NCBI GenBank assembly: GCA_910589025.1
Contig: CAJURM010000010.1
Location: 1 to 64,000 of the forward strand
Origin: an uncultured Odoribacter sp.
GTDB taxonomy: Bacteria; Bacteroidota; Bacteroidia; Bacteroidales; Marinifilaceae
Direction: 5' to 3'
DNA length: 64,000 nucleotides
In this document: in pieces, positions 63,062 through 64,000 of the stretch
Position numbering within the stretch: position 1 is the first letter of the stretch
Layout of the letters: the number at the start of each line of letters is the position of its first letter
Position numbers and translations under genes: made by a program
The notes under the pieces: model-generated
What the model saw: the letters and a program-made list of their open reading frames with translations, nothing else
Told to the model about the DNA's origin: nothing
Databases searched by the model: none

Positions 63062-63988
63062 TTAACGGTTTTTAAGCCAGTTTTCTATGTTTCGGCAAAC
63101 GATGCTGATTCTTTCCCCGAAGGCTTCTTTTGTGGCATAGCCTAAATGGGGAAGCATCAGTAAATTCGGTGCGTTAAACAGTTCGTAATGGGCAGGCAGG
63201 GGTGGTTCCTGGTCGTAAACATCAACGGCAGCACCAGCAATGATGCCTTTGCGCAAGGCGTTATAAAGTGCACCGGAGTTTACCACAGGACCTCTGGCTG
63301 TGTTAATTAATATGGCGTGGGGAGGCATCAGGGCGAGTTCGGCTTCATTTACAAAATCTCTGGTGTCGGCTGTGAGCGGAATGTGGACGGATATAATGTC
63401 CGATTCTTTAAACAGTTCGTTTTTAGTGACCATCCGGATGCCGGGTAATTCTCTGGGGGTACGGTTGTAGGCAATGATTTTACAACCGAAAGCTTCGGCC
63501 AGCCGTGCAACCCGCAAACCGATGGCACCCGTGCCGATGATGCCTACTGTTTTCCCGGCTAATTCGGAACCGATGAAATTCTCTCGGGCTCCGCAAATGC
63601 GGGTGATGGCATCACCTCCCACGATTTTGCGGTATACGGCAATCATCATCCCGATGGCTAATTCGGCAACTGCTTGTGTGGAGTAGCCTGCGGCATTTTG
63701 TACAAATATGCCCCGCCGGTTACACTCTTCCAGGTCGATGTGGTCCAGTCCGGTAAATGCTACGGCAATCATTTTCAGTGACGGGCAGGCATCTAAAAAA
63801 CGTTTCCTTAGCGGGATGTTGCTCACCACAAGGATTTCCGCATCTTTGGCCCGGCGGATGAGTTCCGGCTCCTCCTCTGTCCGGTCCGGCCACACTGTAA
63901 TGTTGTGTCCGGCTTCCCGCAGGCTCTTGGTTTGAGTCGCCATTATGCATTCGCATACGCCTAACGGTTCTAAAAATGTAATTTGCAT
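63062..63988 (-). CDS. D-isomer-specific 2-hydroxyacid dehydrogenase
   Basis: 308 aa. NAD-binding motif GIIGTGAIGLRVARLAEAFG (about 149-168), catalytic Arg in NTARGPVV, Glu in DVYDQEPPLP and His in LPHLGYAT. Substrates in this family include hydroxypyruvate, glyoxylate and phosphoglycerate; this short form without a regulatory domain is closest to glycerate dehydrogenases. It precedes the TlpA-like gene by 54 bases. Only 12 bases follow its start within the window. Confidence 0.9.
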   Translation of the reverse strand: MQITFLEPLGVCECIMATQTKSLREAGHNITVWPDRTEEEPELIRRAKDAEILVVSNIPLRKRFLDACPSLKMIAVAFTGLDHIDLEECNRRGIFVQNAAGYSTQAVAELAIGMMIAVYRKIVGGDAITRICGARENFIGSELAGKTVGIIGTGAIGLRVARLAEAFGCKIIAYNRTPRELPGIRMVTKNELFKESDIISVHIPLTADTRDFVNEAELALMPPHAILINTARGPVVNSGALYNALRKGIIAGAAVDVYDQEPPLPAHYELFNAPNLLMLPHLGYATKEAFGERISIVCRNIENWLKNR

Positions 63989-64000
63989 TGCCTCTTGATT

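Noticed and set aside
1..64000. CRISPR arrays, insertion sequences, integrases and prophage genes
   Set aside because: No regularly spaced repeats, transposase, integrase or phage structural genes were found in the window.

Overview
The window reads as a chromosomal segment of a gut-type member of the Bacteroidales. The markers are a fused MurF-alanine racemase, a GldH-type lipoprotein, SusC/SusD pairs, many TonB-dependent receptors and lipoproteins, and promoters with the Bacteroidetes -7 box TAnnTTTG. The genus cannot be fixed from sequence alone; an Odoribacter-like organism is only a guess.

Layout. 1-200: 3' end of a 5S rRNA and a tRNA with anticodon CAT, each followed by a terminator. 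421-957: a YciE/YciF-type ferritin-like protein, then a decayed gene. 1345-7195 (minus): a TonB receptor, binding lipoprotein, FecCD permease and ATPase, ending in a TrmO-FmdE fusion, with a structured leader before the receptor. 7447-15735 (plus): a complete urease operon ureABCEFGD, a urea channel, an MFS carrier and a fluoride channel. The importer abuts the urease operon divergently, so it may supply nickel. 15744-21109: housekeeping genes mnmA, trmB, gldH-like, an LD-carboxypeptidase and metG.

21469-29174: an accessory region of secreted proteins. It is led by an HU-related DNA-binding protein and includes a formylglycine-enzyme-fold lipoprotein. The 3' end of that gene pairs with a downstream template-like copy that differs almost only at adenines, the signature of a diversity-generating retroelement; no reverse transcriptase is in the window. 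29230-31449: an AbiE toxin-antitoxin module between two copies of a gene remnant. 31587-34139: a GH2 beta-mannosidase. 34473-44107: a TonB receptor, a duplicated-domain lipoprotein, a nuclease lipoprotein, a 5'-nucleotidase and a nucleoside transporter, together resembling a nucleic-acid scavenging set. 44112-49366: recX, prmC, cls and murF-alr. 50050-61207: a SusC/SusD locus with an M60 mucinase-type peptidase. 61619-63988: a TlpA-like thioredoxin and a 2-hydroxyacid dehydrogenase.

The most striking theme is candidate phase variation. Three intergenic regions (21469-21646, 34281-34434, 49571-49796) each contain a Bacteroidetes promoter between inverted repeats, just upstream of a surface-protein operon. 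As sequenced, two promoters face away from their operon (OFF) and one faces toward it (ON). With the adenine-biased variable region and a possible poly-A slippage start, the window appears to hold several layers of surface variation.
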